Assembly (NCBI GenBank): GCA_039029935.1
Contig: JBCCFC010000703.1
Coordinates: 1 to 7,235, forward strand
Source: G039029935 sp039029935
GTDB lineage: Bacteria > Chloroflexota > Anaerolineae > Caldilineales > Caldilineaceae
Length of the DNA stretch: 7,235 nt
Direction of reading: 5' to 3'
In this document: piece by piece, positions 1 to 6,379 of the stretch
How the letters are laid out: the number at the start of each line of letters is the position of its first letter
Numbering within the stretch: the stretch's first letter is position 1
Made by a program: the position numbers and the translations under genes
The notes under the pieces: generated by a model
Told to the model about the DNA's origin: nothing
Databases searched by the model: none
The model's input: the letters and a program-made list of their open reading frames with translations, nothing else

Positions 1-5
1 ACTCC

Positions 6-21
6 GGCATTAGAGAATGCC
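6..21. repeat. Short perfect hairpin GGCATT-AGAG-AATGCC
   Basis: Six-base perfect arms (6-11 and 16-21) surround a four-base loop. The element is bracketed by a direct repeat ACTCCG (1-6 and 23-28). No T-run follows directly, so it is a poor intrinsic terminator. It may be a small structural or regulatory element, or chance. Confidence 0.35.
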
Positions 22-70
22 TACTCCGCGGGTAATTATTTTTGTGGAATGGCCGTACTACTACCTTGTA

Positions 71-117
71 AAATAAGTCTTTCGGTGTTTTGTCAGTGTA
101 AAAACACCAAATTATTT
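71..117. repeat. Imperfect two-stage hairpin, possible terminator of an upstream gene
   Basis: Arms GGTGTTTT (84-91) and AAAACACC (101-108) pair perfectly around a nine-base loop. An outer stem AAATAA (71-76) with TTATTT (112-117) can extend it. The stem is AT-rich at its loop end and is followed by an AT-rich stretch. It could terminate transcription entering from the left. It has no proper U-tract and lies inside the possible open frame 1-123, so the role is uncertain. Confidence 0.35.
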
Positions 118-119
118 AG

Positions 120-151
120 TTGACAAAGCACTTACGATTAGAAGGTATATT
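120..151 (+). promoter_or_regulatory. Weak candidate promoter, TTGACA with 20-bp spacer to TATATT
   Basis: A perfect -35 hexamer TTGACA lies at 120-125 and a five-of-six -10 hexamer TATATT at 146-151. The 20-bp spacer is longer than the usual 16-18, which weakens the case. If active it would give a leader of about 360 bases before the ADP-ribosylglycohydrolase start. Confidence 0.25.
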
Positions 152-389
152 CCTCGTGAATACGAACATTCATCCCCTTGCAATATCCTTAGATAAATGT
201 GTATCCATTATGTAATTTCACGATAAATTATATGAATATATGAAGTATTATTAAGTAATGACAACTCTACCACAGATAGATCGTAAGCAAACGTAGCAAC
301 CCTCCCATGTTGCGGTGTGATGGGGGTCAGTGAGTAGTTGAATATTTACGGTGTGGTGACAACGGGCTATGTATGGTGATTTGGGCTGC

Positions 390-418
390 TTGTGCCATCA
401 GGGTCTCTGGTGTATAAA
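390..418 (+). promoter_or_regulatory. Weak candidate promoter, TTGTGC N17 TATAAA
   Basis: TTGTGC at 390-395 matches only the TTG of the -35 consensus. TATAAA at 413-418 is a five-of-six -10, and the spacer is exactly 17 bp. Transcription would start near 425 and leave a leader of about 95 bases. Its position suits the downstream gene better than the 120-151 candidate, but the -35 is poor. Confidence 0.3.
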
Positions 419-519
419 GATGTGACATTGTTGCTGATTCCACAAAACTTGCAAGGGTTAGCTACAGTGTTTGCTGAATTTACTTAATCAGAAATAAGGT
501 CTAGAGGAGAATCCAAATC

Positions 520-1518
520 ATGAGTAACCATACACAGTTGACGGATAGGGTGATGGGCTGTCTATTGGGCGGCGTTATTGGCGATGCGATGGGCGCACCG
601 ACCGAGGGCAAAACCTTTGCACAGATTCAAGAACAATTTGGCTGGGTGGATAGCTTTGAAGGCTCGGGCACAGATGATTCAGCACTGCGCTTCATCCTGT
701 GTGAGGCCATCTTTGCGGGGGGTGGTTGGGCATCGGTTGATAATTTTGCAGCCTCGTTCCTGAAACACAAACAACGCTTTTATCGGCTCTTCTACATCCC
801 CGTGCGCAACATGTTCCACAAAATCGAAAGCGAACTGTCGCTGCCCGTTAACGCGGGGATTGGCAACATGCACAGCTCGAGTTCAGCCATGTGTATCTCC
901 CCGATGGGTATCATCAATGCAGGCGACCCACGTCAGGCGGCACGAGAAGCCTTTGAGGTTGCCAGTTTGATTCATGCGGGCGACTCATCCTTCTGTCGTG
1001 ACGGTGCGTGTGCGATTGCGGCGGCAGTGGCAGAGGCCATGAACCCTGCCAGTACGGTGGCATCTATCCTAGATGCGGCCACCGCGTACCTGCCACCCAA
1101 AAGTGGCCGAGAAATGCTGGATTGTATTCAAAAGGTGATGGACTATTTGGAAACAGAGCCATCCTATGAAGACTTCCGTCAATGGCACTATGACAATTGC
1201 TTGGGTGATATCATCAGCGATTCGCGCGAAACCGTACCCTGCACATTGGGACTCTTTTTGCTGGCACAGGGCGACCCCAATGTTGCCATTCCAATGGCGG
1301 CGAATTTGGGACGAGATGCCGACACGATTGCGACGATGCTTGGTGGTATTTGTGGTGCCTTTACGGGACAATCGGGGATCAACGATGCATGGGTTGAAAA
1401 AGCACTGGAGGGTGAGTATAGCTTGGTGGCACTGGGTGAGAATCTTGAATCGGTGATTAAGACAAGACTGGAGGATAGACAGCAACGCATGGCAACTATC
1501 CAGTCTATGTTGGCATAG
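520..1518 (+). CDS. ADP-ribosylglycohydrolase (DraG/ARH) family protein
   Basis: This 332-residue protein has the length and motifs of the ADP-ribosylglycohydrolase family, all-helical dinuclear magnesium hydrolases that cleave the glycosidic bond of ADP-ribosyl groups on proteins or related N/O-ribosides. Visible motifs: the N-terminal GGVIGDAMGAP (18-27); the metal-binding TDDS (51-54, where many relatives have TDDT); the mid-protein SPMGIINAGDP (127-137) leading to H152; and the C-terminal metal site GRDADTIA (264-271) with a glycine-rich GGICGAFTG (275-283). No signal peptide or membrane segment is seen, so it should be cytoplasmic. The ATG at 520 is preceded by a good AGAGGAGA (503-510). 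It is a single rightward gene converging on sugar-type oxidoreductases. Family members beside sugar enzymes are often presumed to be glycosidases rather than true protein de-ADP-ribosylases, so family assignment is firm but substrate is unknown. Confidence 0.9.
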   Translation: MSNHTQLTDRVMGCLLGGVIGDAMGAPTEGKTFAQIQEQFGWVDSFEGSGTDDSALRFILCEAIFAGGGWASVDNFAASFLKHKQRFYRLFYIPVRNMFHKIESELSLPVNAGIGNMHSSSSAMCISPMGIINAGDPRQAAREAFEVASLIHAGDSSFCRDGACAIAAAVAEAMNPASTVASILDAATAYLPPKSGREMLDCIQKVMDYLETEPSYEDFRQWHYDNCLGDIISDSRETVPCTLGLFLLAQGDPNVAIPMAANLGRDADTIATMLGGICGAFTGQSGINDAWVEKALEGEYSLVALGENLESVIKTRLEDRQQRMATIQSMLA

Positions 1519-1535
1519 ACTTCATGGTTGCGACG

Positions 1536-1594
1536 ACATGACTGCCAAATCCATACTCATACATCAGCTTCAGACGAGAATTTGTCAGTCATGT
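1536..1594. repeat. Inverted repeat at the convergent gene junction
   Basis: The 15-base arm at 1536-1550 (ACATGACTGCCAAAT) is the reverse complement of 1580-1594 with one mismatch, and the spacer is 29 bases. It falls between the stop of the rightward glycohydrolase gene and the end of the leftward membrane-protein gene, whose last codons and stop are in the right arm. Position suggests a bidirectional transcription stop, but the large loop and lack of a T-run argue against a classical intrinsic terminator. Confidence 0.45.
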
Positions 1595-2046
1595 TTATCT
1601 TGCCATGTGACAAACGAGATGGCTAGAAATATCCCGCCAAATACCGTGATGAGACAGCCAAGTGCTAGACAGGTCTGCATGGGGCTCTGTTTTGTGGCGG
1701 TTGAGTCATCCGCTTCCTCAACTTCTTGGGGCAGGATTGGTGGCTGATAGCGAAAGCTGCGACGGACCCAGATGGGGCCACCCAAGATGCTGGCGATTGC
1801 CCCCGCAACTACTGCGCCTTCTAGCCCCGCAAAGAGATTTGCCACCATCGCGGCGGGCAGGGCTATGCCAAACAGCCAGAGCAGCCATGTGGCGGCAATG
1901 TAAGACCATCGTTGGCTCTGCGAGCGCAGCCAGCTTGGTGGGAGCGTGTCCAATGCAAAAACAGCTTGGTCATGGTCGGCTAGATTATCTGCCAGCCAAC
2001 CAAGCCAAGCTTCGGTTTGTTTACCCGTATACCGTGATTGTGTCAC
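1585..2046 (-). CDS. Small membrane protein resembling the C-terminal tail of a NACHT NTPase
   Basis: This 153-residue protein starts with GTG, in frame and directly after a TAA, 7 bp downstream of the oxidoreductase stop. I see no clear Shine-Dalgarno sequence, so translation may be coupled to the gene before it. Residues 6-40 (YTGKQTEAWLGWLADNLADH, then AVFALDTLPPSWL) resemble a segment I associate with the region between the helical part and the membrane tail of large bacterial NACHT-domain NTPases. After it come likely membrane helices at about 48-72, 72-94 (glycine/alanine-rich) and 124-147, with an acidic soluble loop at 103-122. It has no nucleotide-binding motif. It may be a remnant of a larger NACHT gene whose front is lost, or a free-standing module. 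The resemblance is from memory and not a computed match. Confidence 0.6.
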   Translation of the reverse strand: MTQSRYTGKQTEAWLGWLADNLADHDQAVFALDTLPPSWLRSQSQRWSYIAATWLLWLFGIALPAAMVANLFAGLEGAVVAGAIASILGGPIWVRRSFRYQPPILPQEVEEADDSTATKQSPMQTCLALGCLITVFGGIFLAISFVTWQDKHD

Positions 2047-2053
2047 TTAACGC

Positions 2054-3331
2054 CTAAATGCCCATAGACTCATTAATATCCTGCTGATAGGCATCCACCT
2101 CTTCGTTCAGCACCTCATCCACTGTCAGCGTCCGTCCAGCGACACCCGACTCCAGCATGGCATACGCAATCGCAACTGAACGTGTGCCTTGATCAATATC
2201 CACGTCGATTGGATGTTCACCCAGAATAGCCCCCGCAAAATCAGCATACTCAACCGCAATGAGCTTGCGATCCGTCTGTACAAAGGGTAACTCATAGTGC
2301 CACATACGGTCGCTGCCAAAGAGTGTGGCCGTTGCCTTGTCCAAGTGGAAATCAGGCACTAGCTCTAGCAGTCCTGCCTCGCTGATCGGTGTCTCACCGG
2401 GGCGATAGAGCGTCATGCGTTGACCACTACGGTCGTTGGGCAGGTCCATTGACCCCGCCGAGCCGTGAATCTGACGGACCCACATGCCCTTGCCATGTCC
2501 GGCGTGGTCCTCGGTGTATTGACAGACCGCACCATTGGCAAAGGTCAGCGTCGCATAGGCTGCGTCCTCAGCAGTGGCCTCAAAGGTGGCGGGCATGTCC
2601 TTTTGCCATTTACCATAGACGCCCGCAGGATTGGATGTCGCCCCCTCGGCATTGCCCGCAGCATCGCCGGACGCCGCATTATAACGGATTGGCTCGTGTA
2701 GACGCGTTTGGGCATAGACATGCGTGATGTCACCCAGAAAATATTCCATCATATCGGTAAAGTGAACGCCCACATCAAGGATGACGCCGCTCTGGTCTTT
2801 TTTGTGACGCCAAACCGAAATCGTCATGTTGTTGCCACCACCGACCATGTTGTGAAACATCAAGCGTGGCTGCCCAATCACACCTGCGTCCAACAATGCC
2901 TTAATCATGCGGTTGATGGGGTCGCGTCGATAGTTCTCGGCGACACTGACCACGCGGTCACTCTGTTGGGCGGCAGCACGGATCAAGTTACAGGCACGGA
3001 CCGTCAACCCAACGGGCTTCTCAATCATGGCGTGCCATCCATGTGCCAGTGCATCGACCGCCAGCGTATGGTGATAAGGTGGCGTCGTGGTGATATCCAC
3101 TGCATCCACACCGACCTTGGCGAGTTCATCAAAGTTGGCAACCACTGCCGGGCGCGTACCGAAATGTTCCGCTGCTTCATCGGCCAGCGAATTGGCATTG
3201 GCCGCTACTGGATCACAGGCTGCCACTACGTCAAAGTGTGATAGATGATTGCGATGTAGTTCGGCTAGCCCGCGCAAATGACGATGCCCCATGCCACCAC
3301 AACCGACGATGGCTAATTTAATCTTACTCAT
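2054..3331 (-). CDS. Gfo/Idh/MocA family oxidoreductase (classical type)
   Basis: This is a 425-residue NAD(P)-dependent dehydrogenase of the glucose-fructose oxidoreductase / inositol dehydrogenase / MocA family. The N-terminal Rossmann fold begins with AIVGCGGMGHRHLRGL (7-22), a textbook GxGxxG loop. The catalytic-lysine motif EKPVGLT is at 104-110, followed by ENYRRDP (132-138). The C-terminal domain carries DVGVHFTD (186-193), where D186 and H190 are the usual active-site positions. A low-complexity Ala/Gly-rich insert lies around 215-235, and the protein is longer than the typical 330-390 residues. The ATG at 3331 is set by a strong AAAAGGAGAA (3336-3345). It follows the other oxidoreductase gene after a 111-bp repeat-filled gap and precedes the membrane-protein gene by 7 bp. 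Likely substrates are a cyclitol, sugar or uronate; the sequence does not say which. Confidence 0.9.
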   Translation of the reverse strand: MSKIKLAIVGCGGMGHRHLRGLAELHRNHLSHFDVVAACDPVAANANSLADEAAEHFGTRPAVVANFDELAKVGVDAVDITTTPPYHHTLAVDALAHGWHAMIEKPVGLTVRACNLIRAAAQQSDRVVSVAENYRRDPINRMIKALLDAGVIGQPRLMFHNMVGGGNNMTISVWRHKKDQSGVILDVGVHFTDMMEYFLGDITHVYAQTRLHEPIRYNAASGDAAGNAEGATSNPAGVYGKWQKDMPATFEATAEDAAYATLTFANGAVCQYTEDHAGHGKGMWVRQIHGSAGSMDLPNDRSGQRMTLYRPGETPISEAGLLELVPDFHLDKATATLFGSDRMWHYELPFVQTDRKLIAVEYADFAGAILGEHPIDVDIDQGTRSVAIAYAMLESGVAGRTLTVDEVLNEEVDAYQQDINESMGI

Positions 3332-3348
3332 GGTTTTCTCCTTTTTGT

Positions 3349-3428
3349 TTGAAAGGTGGAAGAGTTGAAGGGTTGAAGGGTTGAAAGGTTGAAAGGCTCA
3401 CCCTATCTCCCCGTCACTCCGTCACCTC
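3349..3428. repeat. In-phase octamer array between the two oxidoreductase genes
   Basis: Six consecutive 8-bp units at 3349-3396 read TTGAAAGG, TGGAAGAG, TTGAAGGG, TTGAAGGG, TTGAAAGG, TTGAAAGG. Four further octamers follow in the same phase at 3397-3428 (CTCACCCT, ATCTCCCC, GTCACTCC, GTCACCTC) and form a looser second family. The array fills most of the 111-bp gap and ends just upstream of the ribosome binding site of the 425-residue oxidoreductase. Short tandem repeats like this are known from intergenic regions of cyanobacteria and Chloroflexota. Copy number may vary by slippage and could affect the mRNA leader or spacing. Confidence 0.85.
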
Positions 3429-3442
3429 TTGCGGTAAAATTT

Positions 3443-4441
3443 TTACTCAATTGTTCCTACGGCACGTAACAGCATTTCTTGGACCAGCAACTCATGGTCT
3501 AGGGAGCGGTCTGGCGCCTGTGCGCCATTAATTGTGGCAATCAGTGCCTCCAGTTCTAGGTCATACAACCCTTGGCGAGAACGTGCATCAATGGGCACAA
3601 ACTGGACACCTGCGTCAAAGCCACCCCGTGCTTCATTCAGGCAGAGCCGAATCTGTGTGCCTGGTTCAAATGGCTCAATGAGAATGGCACTGCCCTTGGT
3701 TCCATACACCTCAAACCGACGCGCCATGGGCTTGGTTTCCAGTGCGGCGATATCAATCATTGCCATCGCATTGTCAAATTCAAAGACGGCCAATGAGTTG
3801 TCCACATACCCCGGCATACGCCCAGAGTCGTTGCGTAAAAAGCTGGTTACGGTGTGTGGACGTCCCAGCAACCAGAGTACTTGGTCGAGCATATGCCCAC
3901 CCAAATCATAGAGGATGCCTCCTTGGTACTGACTCCCGCGCTCCATCTGTACCGGGGTTATCCCCGTAGACATGTGTCCCCGTACTGAGAAGATATCGCC
4001 TAAAAAGCCACTATGCGTCCAGTTTGCGATTTGGTGAAAGCCATCATGGTAGCGCAACATATAGCCCATCTGAATCAACAGATTTTGCTCTTTTGCCTGT
4101 GCCACAATACGCTGCCATTGTGTCCAATCTTCCCCTGCTGGTTTGTCATACCACACATGTTTGCCTGCGCTGACAATGCGTTCAGTCTGATCCAAGCTCT
4201 CCTTATTGTTGCCCTCAGATGCGACCGCCACAATCGACGGGTCATTGAGTAGATCGTCCTCATGCTCAAACCACGTGACTTGTTGATAGACATCATCTTG
4301 CTCGGTCAACTGCTGACGTTGCGCAGGGTCTGGTTCCCACACGCCTATCAGTTCCACATTAGGGTTGTTGAGCATGGAAATGACTTTGCCCTTGCCATGC
4401 GAATGTTTGGTCCCGTACTGGGCCATGCGAATTTGGGTCAT
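3443..4441 (-). CDS. Gfo/Idh/MocA family oxidoreductase with atypical cofactor loop
   Basis: This 332-residue protein has the two-domain layout of the Gfo/Idh/MocA family. Family marks are DKPAGED (99-105, K100 equivalent to the catalytic-site lysine), the YMLRYH segment (127-132) and DLGGHMLDQVLWLLGRP (179-195), with D179 and H183 in the usual active-site positions. The nucleotide-binding loop is unusual: YGTKHSHGKGK (9-19) replaces the GxGxxG pattern of its neighbour. I recall this GTKHxHG form from a subset of the family, so it probably marks a subgroup rather than damage. No signal peptide is visible. The ATG at 4441 has a TAAAGGAA site (4450-4457) inside the 20-bp gap after the ATPase gene, which implies cotranscription with it. 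Acting beside a second family member suggests sequential oxidation and reduction of one sugar or cyclitol, which is inference. Confidence 0.88.
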   Translation of the reverse strand: MTQIRMAQYGTKHSHGKGKVISMLNNPNVELIGVWEPDPAQRQQLTEQDDVYQQVTWFEHEDDLLNDPSIVAVASEGNNKESLDQTERIVSAGKHVWYDKPAGEDWTQWQRIVAQAKEQNLLIQMGYMLRYHDGFHQIANWTHSGFLGDIFSVRGHMSTGITPVQMERGSQYQGGILYDLGGHMLDQVLWLLGRPHTVTSFLRNDSGRMPGYVDNSLAVFEFDNAMAMIDIAALETKPMARRFEVYGTKGSAILIEPFEPGTQIRLCLNEARGGFDAGVQFVPIDARSRQGLYDLELEALIATINGAQAPDRSLDHELLVQEMLLRAVGTIE

Positions 4442-4461
4442 AATTGAAGTTCCTTTATGTG

Positions 4462-6243
4462 TTATTTAGGCAGTCCAAAAAATTTAAACAATCGAGCCAG
4501 CTTATTAAACTGCTCTAGTGTACTATACAAAACCTGATGTTGTTTTAACCGAGACTCTGCCTTTGCTCGATATCCCTGTTTACAAAAATACCAACGAATA
4601 CTTTCTGCATACCCTTTTTCGGCGATAATTTTGTCTGTATCCTGCAAAAATTTCTGAATCTCTTTCTCGCCAATCGGTTCCTTCCAATATTTTACCTGCA
4701 CGAGCCACACACCTGTGCCGCGATTATCTGGCAAAGGATATTCGGCGATTAAATCCATCTCCAATGTTTTGCCTCGTTGGACAATCCCACCACGCCGCTC
4801 AATTTTAGTAAACTGTGGCAGTAGTACATCTTGACTCACACTAAAGTAAGGGTTGCCCTTAACCATTCGCCCATCAAAACCACTGAGAATTGCATAGACA
4901 TAGCCCTCAGCAACATGGCCAATAAACTCATTCACTTTCCCCATCAACGACAAATATTCTTGATGCCAATCCTTCAGGGCTTCTTCGGGTGATAATTCCT
5001 CGATCTCCAGATAGTATTCATACTCGATGAAACGACGAAGCATCGGGTCGCTTGTCCCTTGATGGCTTCGTAGACCGACACGCATGACGACATCGACCCA
5101 TTGCAGCTTTTCCAGTGATGCGCGGATTGTGTCCTCAGACTCACCAATTTCCTTTGCGACATGTTTCACATCCACTCGCTTTTCGGGATATTTGGTTGTC
5201 CAGAACATGACCTTTCGTGTCGTTAGACCATCGTTCAATTCTTCACTATATTTGGCAAACTCAGCACCATAATGATGCCAAAGTTGACCACGTGCATCGG
5301 TCAACTCAAAACGAACCACTTCTTTCAATGCGTCCAAATCGGGGAAACGCTGTTTTGCTTGGCTTCTACTGGTCATCAAGCATTGGATGCTATAGGGATG
5401 CCCACCCGTAATCTCCCAGACCATCCCTGCAAACGCCTCATCAACGGTTAAACCATATGTATCCCCTAGTCGAAACGTGAGATCAAGGGCATATTTTTGC
5501 GGCACTGGCTTGACATAGTAAAATCCCAAAAATCGCCCTGATAGCCCACCTGCCAATGCACGATTGACCAAAAGAGAAACAGCTGACCCAGAGACAAGCA
5601 AGGGTACGTCAATAGACTCGACAGCAGGGATATAACTAGCGGTCATCGAGCGAACACGGTTGAGAATGGGATGATAAACCTGCGTCAATATCTGAAATTC
5701 ATCAATCATCAAAATTGTTGGCATACTTTTTTGCTGGCTATACCATGTCGGCTCCGTAGATAACCCGTGTGCAAACGTTGTTATCTTGTTGTCGTCGCCC
5801 TCCGCAACAAGCCGATCATACCGACTGTACAAATCTTGAATCAAATCATCAGCCTGCGGTTCAACAAACTCTCGTAATCTGTCCCATTTATCAGCAATGG
5901 TCAGCAGTTCTGGTTTACGAAACTTGAATGCTGCATAGCTGGCAATATACCCACCCAGGAATGTGTGAATATACTCTAAATTTGAGATTGGACCATTTCG
6001 ATGCAAGAACCCTTCAAAGCTGATAAAAATGGGGAGTACTTCTGTCTGTTCATCGAATAGATACTCGTACAGTTTGGCAAGGATGGATGTCTTCCCCGTG
6101 CGCCGTCGACCGATGAGCGCAAGCGCAGAGCGGCCATACTTGGGGAAATCGGTTGCCCATTCCTGGAGTTCTGCCAATATTTCGTCTCGGTTGACAAAAT
6201 GATTGTCTAAATAGGGTGAAAATCGTTTGAGTTGGCTACTCAT
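4462..6243 (-). CDS. STAND-type ATPase with C-terminal PD-(D/E)xK nuclease-like domain
   Basis: I start this 593-residue protein at the ATG at 6243. It is a P-loop ATPase of the archaeal-ATPase (ATPase_2) kind, related to the MNS clade of STAND NTPases. Motifs in order: Walker A GRRRTGKT (45-52), Walker B ILMIDE (177-182), a sensor-like LLVSGS (215-220), a candidate arginine finger in GRFLGF (236-241) and GGHPYSIQCL (280-289), typical after the ATPase core. A winged-helix-like segment (about 355-390) follows, then DPMLRRFIEY (399-408). The C-terminal part holds LEMDLIAE (494-501) and WLVQVKYW (513-520), matching the D...QxK core of PD-(D/E)xK nucleases, with D497, Q516 and K518; E446 may be an earlier acidic residue. 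No membrane segment is seen. It heads the leftward gene block and is poorer in GC than the sugar genes. Such proteins are linked to signalling, conflict or mobile elements, and the exact role is unknown. Confidence 0.85.
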   Translation of the reverse strand: MSSQLKRFSPYLDNHFVNRDEILAELQEWATDFPKYGRSALALIGRRRTGKTSILAKLYEYLFDEQTEVLPIFISFEGFLHRNGPISNLEYIHTFLGGYIASYAAFKFRKPELLTIADKWDRLREFVEPQADDLIQDLYSRYDRLVAEGDDNKITTFAHGLSTEPTWYSQQKSMPTILMIDEFQILTQVYHPILNRVRSMTASYIPAVESIDVPLLVSGSAVSLLVNRALAGGLSGRFLGFYYVKPVPQKYALDLTFRLGDTYGLTVDEAFAGMVWEITGGHPYSIQCLMTSRSQAKQRFPDLDALKEVVRFELTDARGQLWHHYGAEFAKYSEELNDGLTTRKVMFWTTKYPEKRVDVKHVAKEIGESEDTIRASLEKLQWVDVVMRVGLRSHQGTSDPMLRRFIEYEYYLEIEELSPEEALKDWHQEYLSLMGKVNEFIGHVAEGYVYAILSGFDGRMVKGNPYFSVSQDVLLPQFTKIERRGGIVQRGKTLEMDLIAEYPLPDNRGTGVWLVQVKYWKEPIGEKEIQKFLQDTDKIIAEKGYAESIRWYFCKQGYRAKAESRLKQHQVLYSTLEQFNKLARLFKFFGLPK

Positions 6244-6250
6244 CTTAATC

Positions 6251-6263
6251 TCGTTCCTCTTTA
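6251..6263 (-). promoter_or_regulatory. Ribosome binding site fixing the ATPase start
   Basis: On the minus strand this reads AAAGAGGAACGAG, with GAGGA 11 bases before the ATG at 6241-6243. The frame stays open upstream to an ATG at 6351, but that extension runs through the promoter region and does not resemble the family. The ATPase homology pattern (FVNRDEILAEL) begins just after this site's ATG. Confidence 0.65.
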
Positions 6264-6306
6264 CATTTATCCGAGAATCAACACCGAAAATGCGGTTTTG
6301 TGAATA

Positions 6307-6315
6307 TGCTAGAAT
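6307..6315 (+). promoter_or_regulatory. Extended -10 promoter candidate for the SDR gene
   Basis: TGCTAGAAT contains the extended -10 TG, one base, then TAGAAT (five of six to TATAAT). No good -35 is seen, which extended -10 promoters tolerate. Transcription would start near 6322, about 70 bases before the SDR start. It overlaps the leftward -10 at 6314-6319. Confidence 0.4.
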
Positions 6316-6342
6316 CATATACCATAAGAAGAAATTATTCAA
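6314..6342 (-). promoter_or_regulatory. Promoter candidate for the leftward ATPase/oxidoreductase block
   Basis: Read on the minus strand, TTGAAT (6342-6337) is separated by exactly 17 bp from TATGAT (6319-6314), which match four and five of six consensus bases. Transcription would start near 6307, giving a leader of about 64 bases before the ATPase ATG. This is the best sigma-70-like promoter in the window. Confidence 0.5.
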
Positions 6343-6343
6343 C

Positions 6344-6368
6344 GAGCGCAATTCGACAAGTTACGCTC
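6344..6368. promoter_or_regulatory. Operator-like imperfect palindrome in the divergent region
   Basis: GAGCG (6344-6348) and CGCTC (6364-6368) are perfect outer arms. AA (6350-6351) and TT (6361-6362) extend the symmetry around a centre at 6356. It lies just upstream of the leftward -35 and just downstream of the rightward start, where a bound dimeric regulator could affect both genes. No regulator gene is in the window to pair it with. Confidence 0.35.
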
Positions 6369-6379
6369 ATCATTTCTAT

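Larger units (their letters stand above)
1..519. other. AT-rich intergenic leader without a convincing gene
   Basis: This stretch precedes the ADP-ribosylglycohydrolase gene and holds no convincing gene. It is rich in A+T, particularly at 110-260, and all three rightward frames are interrupted often. One rightward frame is open from base 1 to a TGA at 121-123 and could be the last 40 codons of a gene starting outside the window, but its translation matches nothing I recognise. It contains two inverted repeats (6-21 and 71-117), a perfect 8-bp tandem duplication TATATGAA at 229-244, and two weak promoter candidates. Mini-ORFs at 258-296 and 369-425 lack ribosome binding sites. A leader of this size could carry regulatory RNA, but I recognise no riboswitch class. 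Confidence 0.6.

Noticed and set aside
1..123. Open rightward frame running from the window edge to a TGA
   Set aside because: Forty codons with no recognisable motif, a hairpin inside it and no view of its start; too short to call a gene.
369..425. 18-codon mini-ORF in the leader, possible leader peptide
   Set aside because: No Shine-Dalgarno sequence, no run of regulatory codons and no paired attenuator hairpin.
2708..3241. 177-codon rightward open frame inside the classical oxidoreductase gene
   Set aside because: It lies entirely antisense to a strongly supported gene and its translation has no family-like motifs; a shadow of high-GC coding sequence.
3349..3428. Octamer array as a CRISPR
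   Set aside because: Units are 8 bp and directly abutting, without unique spacers of 30-40 bp and without cas genes.
3434..3446. GTAAAA-T-TTTTAC palindrome at the end of the 332-residue oxidoreductase gene as a terminator
   Set aside because: The stem is almost all A/T and too weak; the next gene has its own strong ribosome binding site but no evident promoter, so read-through is expected.
6244..6351. Upstream ATG giving the ATPase 36 more residues
   Set aside because: The extension covers the candidate promoter, has no ribosome binding site and is unlike the family; the ATG at 6243 has a good site.
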